From positions 78,251 through 142,250 of the forward strand of contig MU278362.1 in assembly GCA_022385755.1 (NCBI GenBank): DNA of 64,000 bases, in the 5' to 3' direction. Positions 13,278-24,924 of this stretch are shown here, one piece after another. The stretch is from Trametopsis cervina. Its lineage: Eukaryota > Basidiomycota > Agaricomycetes > Polyporales > Irpicaceae. The translations under genes were made by a program, and so were the position numbers. Numbering within the stretch: position 1 is the first letter of the stretch; each line of letters opens with the position of its first letter. The notes under the pieces were generated by a model, which saw only the letters and a list, made by a program, of their open reading frames with translations, had not been told where the DNA came from and searched no databases.

Positions 13278-14787
13278 ATGTCGGACGGTAAGTCAGTGCA
13301 AAGATCCCCTATTGCCAGGACACTGATAAACTTTGCAGAGAACGTGGTTTCACAAAATACCAGTCGAATCTATACTTCCACCGGCCAGGAAACACGGCAT
13401 GATCTGATCACAGATGGGAGAAGCTTTTGGATAACCACAGGTAAGTATTGCGACGTATGCGTTTGATCGACAATGATTGAACCCAACATTTACAGACCAC
13501 GTCTCAGAGGGCCGAACCAGCATGGCCGATGACGCTACCGATGAATCTCAGGGGGACGCAAGGACGGCCGATAAACATGTCAAACCGGCCGATGGTTCTG
13601 TTGTCAAGTTTGCAAAGACACCACTTCCACGGTTTCGTCTTCCGTCATCGTCAACGGGCTCCGAGCAGGGCAGCGACCGTGTCAAGTTCACCAAGTCTCG
13701 GCTAGTACCATTTCAGCACAATACCGCGTCGCCGATTACTTTTGGAACATCGCCCCAGGTGGAATTTACTTTTCAAATGGACCCACATTCCCCTAAGGCC
13801 TCATCCGTGGCCAGTAAGGAGGTCCGATTTACCCCAGCTCCATTACCAGTATTCCGCCCACAGGATCCATTGTCCACGGATGACATGTCTAAACTCCCTC
13901 GCCCCCATCGCACTTCACACAATACCGACCAGGATGGATTGGCGAGGCCATCATTACCGGCAGTTCACCCCCACGATGTATCACCACCACACGGCCGATC
14001 CGAGAGCACAAGTGCTGCTAATCACCCACATACAACTGAAATGGTGACGTTTACAAGACACCCACTACCCACATTTCGCCCACGGGTTGCATCACCACCG
14101 TTTGGCCGATCAAGCGAAGCCCAAGACAAGGCCTTGGATTCACGTCACTCGGCCGAAAGGGGGACGTTTACAACGGCACCATTACCGGCTTTTCGTGCAC
14201 CGTTCATGCCCTCTCACGTCGGTGCATCTGATACACAGCCTGCCGGAAATAATAGGGTATTTGCGTCGGCAGCATTACCCCGATTTGGAGCAGTGAAGCA
14301 GCACATCGCTGAGCGAAGGGACCGAGTGGAAACAAGAACACCTCGATCGGCAAACACCGACCCCTTTGGAACTCATGCAGAGGAGACCGGGCGCGATGCA
14401 CAACCACATGGCGTACACTTCAGAAGGACTCCCTTGCCTGTGTTTGGTTTGCGAAGCCATCCAGTCAGCATTCATAATCGTCCACGCCATGTTCAGAATA
14501 CAAATACAGGCAAGGTGTTCAATGAATCGGACGTCTTCAAAGCGGCCGGGAAGGACCGTCCGGATGTCGGTGTCGCATTTGCTACAAGGTCGTTACCCAT
14601 GTTTCACATTCCGGCAATGGCTGCTGACCTCTCCACAAGCCCATCCACAACGGGGACATCCTCGGCCGACCGGGTATCGTTTTTGGGTATGGAAAGCCGC
14701 ACCAGTGCGAAGGCTATGGGGAAACGTGCCGTGAAATTTGCAGAGATTGATGCACAAGGCTCGGAGTCGGACAGCGATGTAAATTAG
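13278..14787 (+). CDS. Element-borne PLPxF-repeat protein, unknown function
   Basis: Start ATG 13278. An intron begins with GTAAGT at about 13440 and ends in TTTACAG at about 13496, joining SFWITT to DHVSEGRTSMADDA. The rest is one exon to TAG 14785-14787. The protein is low in hydrophobics and contains about nine spaced copies of a short motif, roughly V-x-F-T/A-x-x-P-L-P-x-F-R: VKFAKTPLPRFRL, VRFTPAPLPVFRP, VTFTRHPLPTFRP, GTFTTAPLPAFRA, VFASAALPRFG, VHFRRTPLPVFG, VAFATRSLPMFH, with weaker copies VKFTKSRLVPFQ and VEFTFQ. A last VKFAEID precedes the acidic end. This looks like a multivalent linear-motif scaffold. No named family is known to me. A 51-nt GTAAGT..TTTGCAG segment after codon 3 could also be an in-frame intron. 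Confidence 0.75.
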
Positions 14788-15013
14788 AACCAGAATCGTA
14801 TTCATTGACGCATTGATATCGAAACACACAATTTACAGCCACACTACTTCAGAACAACATTCCCGCGGGCACGCTCAGACAAGGTTGTATGCCGACCACT
14901 TCGAGTGATCTTCTCCGTAAACTCGTGCCCTTTGGCAACTTTCGAGGGGGGCTTTGCGCCGGCGTGTTGCAACGTATCGACAGCGACACCCCTACTCAAC
15001 AAATAAGACCTTG

Positions 15014-17699
15014 TCATCGAGCTGAAAACGTGAAAACGCACCCGGAGGAAGGTCCGGTCTCCGCCCGCTTCCGCTTTCGAAGTGCTGCATCTGAGGGTCC
15101 TACATCATCCGGAGCGCCATACGCATCGTGTGGTTCCATGTCACCTTCCTCCGAAGATTCGGCCGTAATGTCAACATCCTCGGTCTCACTCTGTCCTTCA
15201 CCGGCCGCGTCCGTCTGGCCGGTCAAAGTCTCGTCAGCAGTCGGCTGAGCGGATGCACCTGCAACGGTTCCTGCAGCGACATGGGGGGCTTGCCCGAGGA
15301 CGGCATCGGCCTCCTCACCGGTGTCGACGATTGCCGGTTCAACAACAAGGGGGCCAGAGGGGATACTGGGTTCGACCAGGACGGCTGCATTGGTTGCCAA
15401 AGTGGGCATAGCAATAGGAGCATTTGACGGGGGCGGGGTTATTGTGAGCAAGAGATCTAGAACACTGTGTATGATGTCGGTCGCCGAATTGATGTTAAGG
15501 CCACCACAAAGGATCGACTCGCGTTCGACCACATCGTCACTTGGGCTGGCACGATCGAAAGCGGAGTCATGTAGCTCACGAAGCAACATCGCGCAGCCGA
15601 GGGTAAGCTGTTCCAGTTGACCGGCTTTGTTGAAGAATAAGTCGTTGGTAATGAACTGTCGGCTACGTAGCCAGTCCCACATGGCTCCATAGTCGAAATG
15701 ATGAGGATCTGGCAGGTGAACGGAGTCATAGTACCAGTTGGCCCAGGGAAGCATGGTTATGCGCCCATACTGAACGACCTCGACCGTAGTGCTTCGTAAC
15801 CCAAAGACGTGATCGGCCGTTGCTTGTAGCCGATTGTCATTTGGGGCCAGAGCCTTCACGTAGTTAACATGACGATCGCGCTGGGACCGAAACTCATCTG
15901 GAGGTTGATCGGCGTAGTCGGAGAGTGTGAGGAGACCTTCGATGATTGTTGCCGATGGATTCTTCATCGCTAACCGGGTGACAGGGCGTGTTTTAGGCCG
16001 GGCCGATCTCGGCCCAGTCTGCCCTTGGGGGTGAGTATGGTCGCCACCGAGCAAGTCGGTTACGTTCTGCTCATCGTCATCGGTGAAACTGGCCTCGGAC
16101 TCCTCCGATGACGCCTTTCGAGCACGACGCTTTCCCTTGTCCTTCTTCCGCAGAGCCGACTTAAGTATGCGTGACGGCCGATCGGGGGCGGCCTCGCCAT
16201 GGGGAATAGACAGATCGGCCGATATCGCCTCTTGATCACCGGCGTCGTTATGAACTGGATGCGGAGGATATAAGTTGGCCTTTTCAAGCTCGCCGTTCCG
16301 CTGAACACCGGTGAATCTCAGAAAGCGATGATCCCGAGCACGATATTGCTGGAGAAGTAGCAATAGCGATCGGCGACGGATGTGAGAAGGATCCTCCACC
16401 GGGACATCTTCCAGCCACATCTGCTCGACATCGAAGTAATTGTGAGGCTGCGCACGTATGTCGACCCAGGGAACTGTAGCCGAGGGCAACCCCGACGCCA
16501 ACACTAAGGTGCCACCAATCAGTACTGTACCAAGCCGATGACATCCAACCGCTTACCATACTCAGCTGTCCAGACCTCGCGCAGAGCTCTGCTGAGCTCC
16601 TTCGCATCGAACGCCGCCAAATCGCCATCGGAGGGAATAATACAGTGACCAGCACCGTCAAGTTGCAGGAGGGGAGTATCCCGGCTTGATGCCCCGGCCG
16701 CCTTCGAGACAGTCACCACATTTGCTGTTGGGCCATCGTCATCGGCTTCGATCGCATCTAGAAGTTCATAGCAACATGTCTAGGTAGTTGTATATTTGAC
16801 GCAACTTAATGACGTACCGGCCATATCCTGCACATATTTCTGCCACAGGGTAAGGACTGTATTGAACTCTTTCTCCTTCGACTTTGACATCGCAGACACC
16901 CTTGGGTCAATGAGATCGTTGTTGTCGAGGCTACGCGAATTATCAGACCGGCGTTATGAGAGAGAATCACTGGTCTTACGCTGTGACACTCCACTCCCCC
17001 TCATCGTCCTTATATCCCGTAAGCAATATGGAGAAGGGTATGCCGTAGGTTGTATTCAAACCCGAGGCGACCGATCTCGCATACTTCAGCAAATCCTTCC
17101 GATTTCTTGATACATATATTAGCGTCATGATTTCCAGAAGTATCATTCAAACGGCTCACTTCAGCTGTTGGGCAGTGGTAAGCCCATCGGCCTCCTTGAG
17201 TTCACGTGCAGCTTGCCGATACCGAGCCTTCTGATCATCGGCCACATTCTCGGTGAGCTCTTTGATGGCGAGGTTCCTCGCTTTCAAGCCATCGCCCTTT
17301 CCCAATGCTTGCATGTGAGCCTGGAGGTCGTCGGCATGCTCCTCTGCCCACATGTCAGTCCACTTCCGAGCACGCTGGCGGGTGGTAGCCATCTTCGGCG
17401 TGGGGAGATTGCTGGGAGGAGGTTTGAAGTGATTTTGGATGTAGTTGCACGCACTCTAATGAACACACGGTTAGACTGGTAAGCATGGGCAATCGTTCAC
17501 TTACCTCTGCCCATGTAGGTATAGAATATGCAGAGTCGGGTGGACGCAATGCAGCAACTTCCTCTCCTGCTTGACGGCGCAGCTGACCTCGGGCATGTCT
17601 ATCCCCCGCATCGCGAAAGAGGGGGCCGATACGGGAAATGACAGCCTTCTGCTCGTCGCTAAACAGTTCAAAAGATGGGAGAATCCTTGCTTGAGGCAT
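15014..17699 (-). CDS. Element-borne large acidic protein, KDZ-neighbourhood family, unknown function
   Basis: Start ATG 17699 (MPQARILPSFELFSDEQKAV), stop at 15014, at least six exons. Exon 1 ends SIPTWAE and splices to SACNYIQNHFKPPPSNLPTP, then a basic, Trp/Ala-rich helical segment (RARKWTDMWAEEHADDLQ, about 17390-17160) resembling the HMG-like N-terminal part of proteins often beside KDZ transposases. Next come KYARSVASGLNTTYGIPFSILLTGYKDD and, after more introns, LPSATVPWVDIRAQPHNYF at about 16480. A basic/acidic disordered stretch precedes a conserved block (HFDYGAMWDWLRSRQFITND) and a very acidic C-terminus (EDVDITAESSEEGDMEPHD) with a basic KRKRAE near the end. It is convergent with the PLPxF gene (226 bp between stops). 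The neighbourhood link is from memory of similar loci; function unknown. Confidence 0.7.
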
Positions 17700-18228
17700 T
17701 GGAGACGTTAGGACTTCACACCGAGAGCGATGGGAAACTTTTGTTTTCCCATCCAAAACATGGTCCACCATTAGAAGCGACGCACAACTGCCTGCACCAT
17801 TGCCTCATGTACGCTATCAGCACTAGTTTCGATCACCTCATGTGCTTTGATATATCCACTAATATCGACCGGCCGACCGTCCTCCTTGGCTCAAAACACT
17901 CGATTAACACAACCATGAAATATACAATGTCGTCCCATGCATCCCCCCACGCTATGTTCAATGGAGAGTGCACAGATGAATGCGAACCAGACAATCTCCC
18001 TAGATTGGAGTGGGAGATAAGAGTGTGAATCGTAGATAAATGAACATCGGAATCGGCGATCAGCGTTCCTGGCAATGAGATCATGAATGCGATTGCGGGA
18101 ATAATACACCCGCTGTATGCCCGACCGATCTTGGCCCCGATGGATGTTCCGTGCCATTGAATCACATGCCATGCTGGACATCGCACACGTATCTGGTGCC
18201 TAAGTAAGTTAAAGTCCTTAGAGAGTGG

Positions 18229-18434
18229 AACACGGACCGATCAACCACATGCCCGATCTGGATCGGCCGAGCGGGAATTGACATGAAACCCGTTATCGGT
18301 AACACATGGCTAACATGAAGCATTGCCAACAAACCTCCGTACAGTGCAGAACACGGACCGATCAACCTTACCCCCGATCTGGATCGGCCGGGGAGGAATT
18401 GAAATGAAACCCGTTATCGGTAACACATGGCTAA
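18229..18434 (+). repeat. 85-bp direct repeat (two copies) upstream of the TET/JBP gene
   Basis: Copies at 18229-18313 and 18350-18434, offset 121 bp. Both begin AACACGGACCGATCAACC, carry CCCGATCTGGATCGGCCG and end CGTTATCGGTAACACATGG. They differ at only a handful of positions. They lie in the 851-bp divergent region between the genes starting at 17699 (-) and 18551 (+), a likely place for regulatory or transposase-binding sequence. Confidence 0.8.
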
Positions 18435-18550
18435 GATCATATCGATAGACTTTGAGGCGTGCGTGAGGCATTGCTACTGCCAGACAGCATCCACCGCCTT
18501 TGCGTCCACCACTACATTGTGTCCTTCAACCCTTTCTATCTACATCTACC

Positions 18551-19927
18551 ATGGAACCCGCCGTTGAAGCCCTCACCTATCAAGCGACACAGACCATGAT
18601 CCATGTGTGCGAATGGTATGCGGCAGAATACTCTAGAACCGTAAAAAATATCCCGATCCCCTACCCGACGTTGCCGCGACGAATAGCCAAGGATGAGCAA
18701 CTGGTGGCGCACATGGCACGGCTGACCCGGATCTCAGAGATGATGGTTATCGCTGGAAAAAACACTAGTGAGTTAATATCGGATCCTCGTGAACACGATA
18801 CAGTACCTTACACAGAGTAGTCAAGAATCGGCATTTCGACGCTGATGACTATGCGACCGCTCTCGAGAACGGCCGAACTCCAGAGAATGATCCCGCATTA
18901 CGGGAGGAAATTGGCATGGCTGGACGAGGTGAAGTTACACAGGTGATCGACTTTCCCTGTATCATCACCGACAACAAGGACCGGGTTATCTGCTGGTATC
19001 TGCCAGAAGTCCTCGACCCAGATGTGCAGGTAAGCAAACCATATCTGCTCAAAATGTTCCGAATTTATTGCATCATAGGAAAATGCATTATGCGGTGTTC
19101 AAACTCTTTCGGAGGAGTTGCAAAAGTCGACCGCGAAGCCGCTCGAAACAGCTGCCAAAGGGCCGGTTTCATGGAGGCGTGATGCTCAATACTTCCGGCG
19201 GCCGAGCGAAAGCATCATCCCTCCCGGTACTATTACCTTTGCACCGGTTTGGCACCAGCCAGGCCACCCGGTACGCTCTCGATCGCAATGGTAGCTCATG
19301 AGCTAACATTACCTCCAGCACCCAAAGTATCAACCGGTCGAGGGCGCGTCTTGGCGCAGCTTCCGACAGACGGATCGGTTCGACGAGTGGCTGGACGACA
19401 TGAACCCCCTTATGTGGGCGATGTTTTCAATGGCATGCCTGTGTCACGGTGCACAGCTGGCTGCGTTCTACAGGTCTTACATGGCCTTGCGAGAGCAAGA
19501 TGAGAAGTTCGAGGACGCATACGAGAAATGGGACTGGCCGAGCCATGGTCTTGCTCTCATTGCGAACCGGCAAACACCCTTTCATCGCGACCGCAAGACC
19601 AGCCTCGGCATGTACGACACAATCGCAACGTGTGGAAGATACGCCGATGGCGACTTTGCCATTGAGGAACTCGGCATCCGCTTGAGGTACAAACCGGGCA
19701 CGCTGATCACCATCGCTGGGGGCATGTTGCGTCATGCTGCCGAGACCGGTGAGGGGGAAAGGGTGGCTGCTGTTTGCTTCATGCGCGAGGAGCTGATGCA
19801 TGCCACGGGTGTTGAGATTCCCTTCCTGACTAGCATGGAGGTCCTCAAGGAAGACGCCGAGCATTGGATTCGTTCTGCATGTGAGCCGCCGGCCGATGAT
19901 AGTGACTCCGAGAAGGAGATAGAGTAG
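18551..19927 (+). CDS. TET/JBP-type 2-oxoglutarate/Fe(II) dioxygenase (putative 5-methylcytosine oxidase)
   Basis: Four exons from ATG 18551 (MEPAVEALTYQATQTMIHV) to TAG 19925-19927; introns start at about 18769, 19030 and 19272. After joining, the protein has an N-terminal helical segment, a middle block VIDFPCIITDNKDRVICWYL, and a C-terminal dioxygenase core. The core shows NRQTPFHRDRKTSLGMYDTI with the metal-binding H-x-D (H-R-D, codons about 19583-19591), GRYADGDFAIEELGIRLRYK, then LITIAGGMLRHAAETGEGER with the distal metal-ligand His (about 19733) and an Arg placed to bind 2-oxoglutarate, then VAAVCFMREEL. This order and the asparagine four residues before HRD fit the basidiomycete TET/JBP family. 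That family oxidises 5mC to 5hmC and further forms in studied members; activity here is inference. The acidic tail (DDSDSEKEIE) lies 68 bp before the transposase ATG. Confidence 0.85.
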
Positions 19928-19995
19928 ATCGCTTATATTTGTATACGCCTGCAATCATGAACTGCTTTGCCCCCGCGTTTCCTCCATATACCACG

Positions 19996-22900
19996 ATGGC
20001 CCGCTCAACAACCAGAAAAATTCGCAGTAAGATCCACGTGTATGCGCCGGTGAGAAAGCCCATGCGGCATGGTCAAGGCATGGTTGAGGTTCTAGACCGA
20101 ATCGAATTTACGCCTAGCCGGCCCGATGGAACACATGCTTCGGCCGATGTAGCAACCGACACTCAGAAACCGGCCGATGATCCACCCATAATTGAACAGG
20201 ATATCCCCGCGCCCGCATCCCACAACGGACGGGTGTGTACATCCTAGTAATGTTCGCTATTGTGCATTGCCGACTGATGGGCCGTTTTAGTCACAGAATC
20301 ATTTCATGCGCCAATGGCTGGACAACTACCGATTAGCCTTCGAGGAGGCGATTCTGGACGGTGAAACATCGCTATCAGCCGACCTGAAATGCAGCTGCGG
20401 TGATGCAGCTGACTGGCGATGTCAAGACTGCTTTGGCCAACCGCTCTCATGCCTAGTGTGCCTTAAGAAAACTCACAAGCTGCTCCCATGGCACCACGTG
20501 ACCCAATGGCAAGCGGCCGGTTACTATAGCCGATCAACTCTCGCCGGTGCAGGATTGCGTTTGCAATGTGGCCATAGAGGTGACGAATGCCCGGCCCAGG
20601 TTCTCAATGAACTACGACACCTTAGGCGTGGGTATCCAATGGCACAGGACAGCGAATGGGAGGATATCAACGACGCCGATGACAGAAGTGGTGTACAGCA
20701 GCACGAAGCGGCAGCCGATCAGAGTCGAACTGAGCCGGGTGACATGCGGCCGATGGAACATGGTATGGGTGTATTATTTGATGTACTGGAGGAAGATCAG
20801 GAACGCACAGAGCCGATTGACGTACTGGATGATATGCCGGAGGAAGACGATACGGATGTGACTCGGCCGGCCTCGACATTTGGTCCAACACAGCGCAGGG
20901 CCGGCGAGCTGACGGTAATTGACGTTAGCGGAATACATCATATCTCAGTGCAATATTGTCAATGCTCAACCGCCGCTGAACGATATCGCCAGCTCCTCGA
21001 TGTGCAGCTCTATCCGGCCAGCTGCGATCGGCCGGCAACGGTGTTTACCTTTGCGGTATTAGACAACTTCATCCTCCATAACCGTGCCTGTAATATGCCG
21101 GCACAGAGCTACTTCAATGCATTACAACGAATGACCGATCCTATACAACCTCATTTGACACCGGTATGTCTGATGTATATCGCTTTGCATCTTCCGGCTA
21201 ATACCGGTTTTGCCTAGAATCGCTATCGCGAGTTTCTGCGGGTCATCCGTCAATGGAGGCACTTGAAGACCCGTAGGCAGAGTGGTGTGGCCCATGATGG
21301 TTATCGAACTGACGTGAAAGGCCAAATGGCATTATTCTGCCCGGCCTGCCCTCAACCAAATGTCAACCTTTCAGACGATTGGCAGAATGATCCTGACCGG
21401 TATGGCGCTTTCTTTATTTCTTATAATACACGCTATGATCTTCATACATAGCTGGAAGTACCGCATTCAGCTGGTGATGGATGGTAATTTTGCTGCGGAA
21501 CATCAACGCATGAAGAATCCAGAGGACGATGTCTGGCTGGCCGATGGGGATGGGTTCTTTGTCGGCCGTAGCCGCTTCCAGGAGCATAGCCGAACTGCGG
21601 TGGAGCGAGTGCAGGTCAGGTTTTGTTGTACAATAATGTCATATTGTGCTCAATGATTTCGTCTTCAAGCGATCGTCTTGTAATGACCATAAGGCTGTCA
21701 ACGGTCCCGGCCGAAAGAGTATACTGGACGCGACCGGCATTGGGGCAACGGCTTGTGCAAGACATGGCGCAATGGTTCCACACTCGGTGGTTAATTTCAC
21801 CCGGGGCGAAAAGTATGTATTGGACCTGTGATCGAACGGACCGGCTGACACAAAGATGCAGACAACGCGACATGGACTACTCCTATGTAAACAGCGTTGA
21901 ACGGCTGATTCACCCCTCCATCTCCGAAGCTGTTCTTTACTATGATGTTGTATGCCAATGGATGGTTCACCTGGGGTTCCGTATAGAGAACTCACCGATC
22001 CTAAAGAACATGTTGAAGCATCTGCCTAACCTACGGGCAGTAAAGGGCATTGGCCTTTTCCATGTTCACGGGCACAAGCAAGCATGCCTGCCCCGATTTT
22101 CACCTGATTTTATCAAAGGTGTCGGCATGGTTGATGGAGAGATTATCGAGACGTTATGGGCTGGTCTAAATGACACCAGCAGAGGAACACGAGGTATGAC
22201 CTCGGCGCATCGCCAAGAAGTCATCGATGATCAAATCGGCTACTCTAATTGGATGAAAACGATTCGGATTGGTGAGTGTTTACCATCTGATACTTTCCAG
22301 CATAGCTCAATGCCCCTTCAGTCAATCGAATTCGAGCAAAGTATAAGCAAGCCGCAGAAATGCTTGCGGAAAGCGAAGATGCCTTTGAATCGGTCAACAA
22401 AACGCTCACCAACGCTGATCGGCATTCGTGGTCGGCCATGGAAGTGTCAGCACTGGCCGACAGGATAGATACTCCGGAAGTAATGGATATCTTTGATGTT
22501 AATGAACAATGTGGTATGTGCCATCTTGGTTGCTATCGGTTCCATGCTTACTAGGACTAGCACCCGGTCTGGCTGATCGGCTTGCAGCGCTGTTGAACCT
22601 GGAAACTGGACAGGACGCTACCACAATCGGCCGAGCAGCATGGATAGCCAACGGACTAAGACTACAGGAAGATCAGTAAGCCGCATCTATGAATGATGTT
22701 GACAGTGTTCCTAATAAACCTTAGGCTGGCCCTTTCGGCCGAGGCACGAAAGCTGAGTAGATATGCCGGAAAGGACGAAAAGCTCAAGTTCATTCGGAAG
22801 GAGCAGCGGCTGGCGGTCCGCATCGCATCGCATGAAAATGCAGGGAAGATCTATACGGCGATTGGGCCGTCCGGTATACACAGTGCTGTGGATAACTCGA

Positions 22901-23814
22901 CAGAGCCTTCCGCAGATGAACCGGGGTACGACGGGGCAGAATGGGATGCGGCCGATGATGAAGATGTACAAGCCGATACCAGAGAGCCGGTATTGATCTC
23001 GGTGGAGCTAGAACAAGATCAAGTGCCCTCGTACAAGCTTCCCATTGTTTTGTTTTCAACGCTCGCAGTTACCGATGACAACAATTACCAGTTCCACGCC
23101 GGCCTAGCAGAGGAGGCAACCTTGCGTCAAGGACAAGCCGAAGATAAGCTAGCCTCACTCAGGGTACTACTAGCGTGGAAGTCCGTTGTCTTCAGAAGAG
23201 GCGTACGGCCGGCCGGGGCATACAGCGAGCGACTGCGTGCCTGGGAGAAGGTACGATCAGTCGCCTCCAGCATTCGGCAGCAGGCTAGTGCATATGAACA
23301 CTCCCGTCGGGTTATGTACGCTATTACCAATGAAGCAAGCCCCGAGGGTATAGCTATTCGTGCAAGATTTAAACCATTGACAAAGGCGGATCTCAAGATC
23401 AGCACAGAGTTCCTATCGTCAGATATTCGTGGAATGCGGCATACGCATCAATCATGGATTTGGAGCGGTGCACACTCGTCCGGAATTGATAACGGAAAGT
23501 TGCTGGATGAATGTATGTCTACTAATCATCTGGTGCAATCACTCTCTGATCGTATACGCTTAGATCGGCGAGTAGTGTGGCTTAGAGCAAAGGCGCGAAG
23601 GGATCGATGGAAGGAGGAGACCGTTCTGATTCCATTTGAATTGGAGTGCATCGCACGCTTTTATCAGCACTATCGGCAAATCTGGACGGATAGAGCTGAG
23701 AAGATCCACCAGCGTGGGCAAGGTGCGGGACATGCAGCATACGCTCTAAGGCAAGCACGCGTATGGCAGAGATTGGAGGAGCACGCTATTGAAGCGCGAT
23801 CAACAATCAAGTAG
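19996..23814 (+). CDS. KDZ transposase with N-terminal CxC2 cysteine-cluster domain
   Basis: Start ATG 19996 (MARSTTRKIRSK), exon 1 to 20232, exon 2 from 20291; several later introns; stop 23812-23814. Exon 2 holds the CxC2-type cluster CSCGDAADWRCQDCFGQPLS-C-x2-C, then TVIDVSGIHHISVQYCQC, LLDVQLYPASCDRPATVFTF and LDNFILHNRACN. The transposase core has CNDHKAVN, ILDATGIGATACARHGAMVP, DMDYSYVN, YYDVVCQW (about 21940), HLPNLRAVKGIGLFHVHGHK, CLPRFSPDF, and VDGEIIETLWAGLNDTSRGT with the conserved acidic DGE..E (about 22130-22160). A long helical C-terminal region follows, ending ARVWQRLEEHAIEARSTIK. All hallmarks of the KDZ superfamily are present and no frame break is seen, so the gene may be functional. 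Alternative ATG at 19957. Confidence 0.95.
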
Positions 23815-23926
23815 ATGACCGGTGACTTATTTCTATGTGCCCCTCCGCCAGACCGCGTGTATACCTATGTATATATATCAACGTTGCTGCGTCTCGCTGT
23901 ATTGCGTTTGAATCACTGCCGCCGCC

Positions 23927-24576
23927 ATGGACATGAGACAAATCCCCGACTTCCTTAATGACCAGGATTGGCGCAGCCGCGAAGTTATCGGCAACATGGC
24001 CGAGTCTTATCTTCGGGTGTATGCAGCCCGCTGCCGCCAAGCATTGCAAGTACTTCCTGCCGAAGGAGATCTAGTAAACTGCGCACGCTTTAAACGTGGT
24101 TTTGTGGAGGAGGTGGTCAGTACCTCATCACACTCCATAGCAGAATGTTGACTCATCTTCATGCAGAAAGGGGTGATGTTTCAAGCCGGTATTCTGGCTG
24201 CTAAGTGCCGTATGGACAAGGTGCAACTGGACCAGCCTCTCGTCTGGCTTCTCAACAAGGTCACAATAAAGTTCGACAACATTGATCTGGACCTCAATGA
24301 CCTCCGCGAGGTTGTGTTTCATGTGCAACCGGCCCCGGATAACATGTGGGATGACAGGTGGTGGACATATCCGGCGGTGGCAAGAAGAACAGCTGATATG
24401 CAGCCTGCCGCTTCCCATTGGTGGTGGAGTGTGAGCGTGAGTGCTGCTGCCGGCTTCCACATTAAACCTGTCTAATTGAAGGGATTTAGGCTCCTTTCGA
24501 CATCATTGAGCTTACAGATTCGGAAGATGATGATGATGCCACCAAGTTGGACTCGGACAGCCAGGATGATTTGTAG
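23927..24576 (+). CDS. Small element-borne protein with acidic tail, unknown function
   Basis: Start ATG 23927 (MDMRQIPDFLNDQDWRSREV), 112 bp after the transposase stop. Exon 1 ends KRGFVEE; an intron (GTGGTCAG..TGCAG) joins it to KGVMFQAGILAAKCRMDKVQ. The protein continues LDQPLVWLLNKVTIKFDNID, with a patterned amphipathic region, then MWDDRWWTYPAVARR. A last intron (GTGAGC..TTTAG) joins HWWWS to APFDIIELTDSEDDDDATKL and SDSQDDL, stop TAG 24574-24576. The IIELTDSEDDDD tail resembles a SUMO-interacting motif with an acidic flank (inference). It lies on the transposase strand at close spacing, so it is probably part of the element's conserved gene set. No named family. Confidence 0.7.
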
Positions 24577-24920
24577 ACATATTCCTATCTTCTGCTGTGG
24601 TAGTAGCTGTACCTCATTGCCGCTGTACAATATGAGTGCGAACACTTGGACCTCAAACAATGTACCAGTCGGCCGATACACCTCTGCAACGGCAAGTAAT
24701 GAGCTGCATATTCACTCCGTCTGTTCAGTGTCTTCTAGCCGGAGAATGCTATATTGTATGGTCAACACGTGTAGCCGACGGCTATTAGCACATATCACTA
24801 TGCCACTATGGCTTTCCGCCATGGACTATTAAAGCATAATAAGACCAGATGTTAACCTACCGGCCGGTAGATATTGTTGGACCCTCTCCGGGTACTTTTA
24901 TTTCCGGCTGCCCACTATTA
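24577..24920. other. Noncoding between last element gene and right array
   Basis: AT-richer sequence with scattered GGCCGA-like sites (for example at about 24670). No supported gene. Confidence 0.5.
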
Positions 24921-24924
24921 TCAC

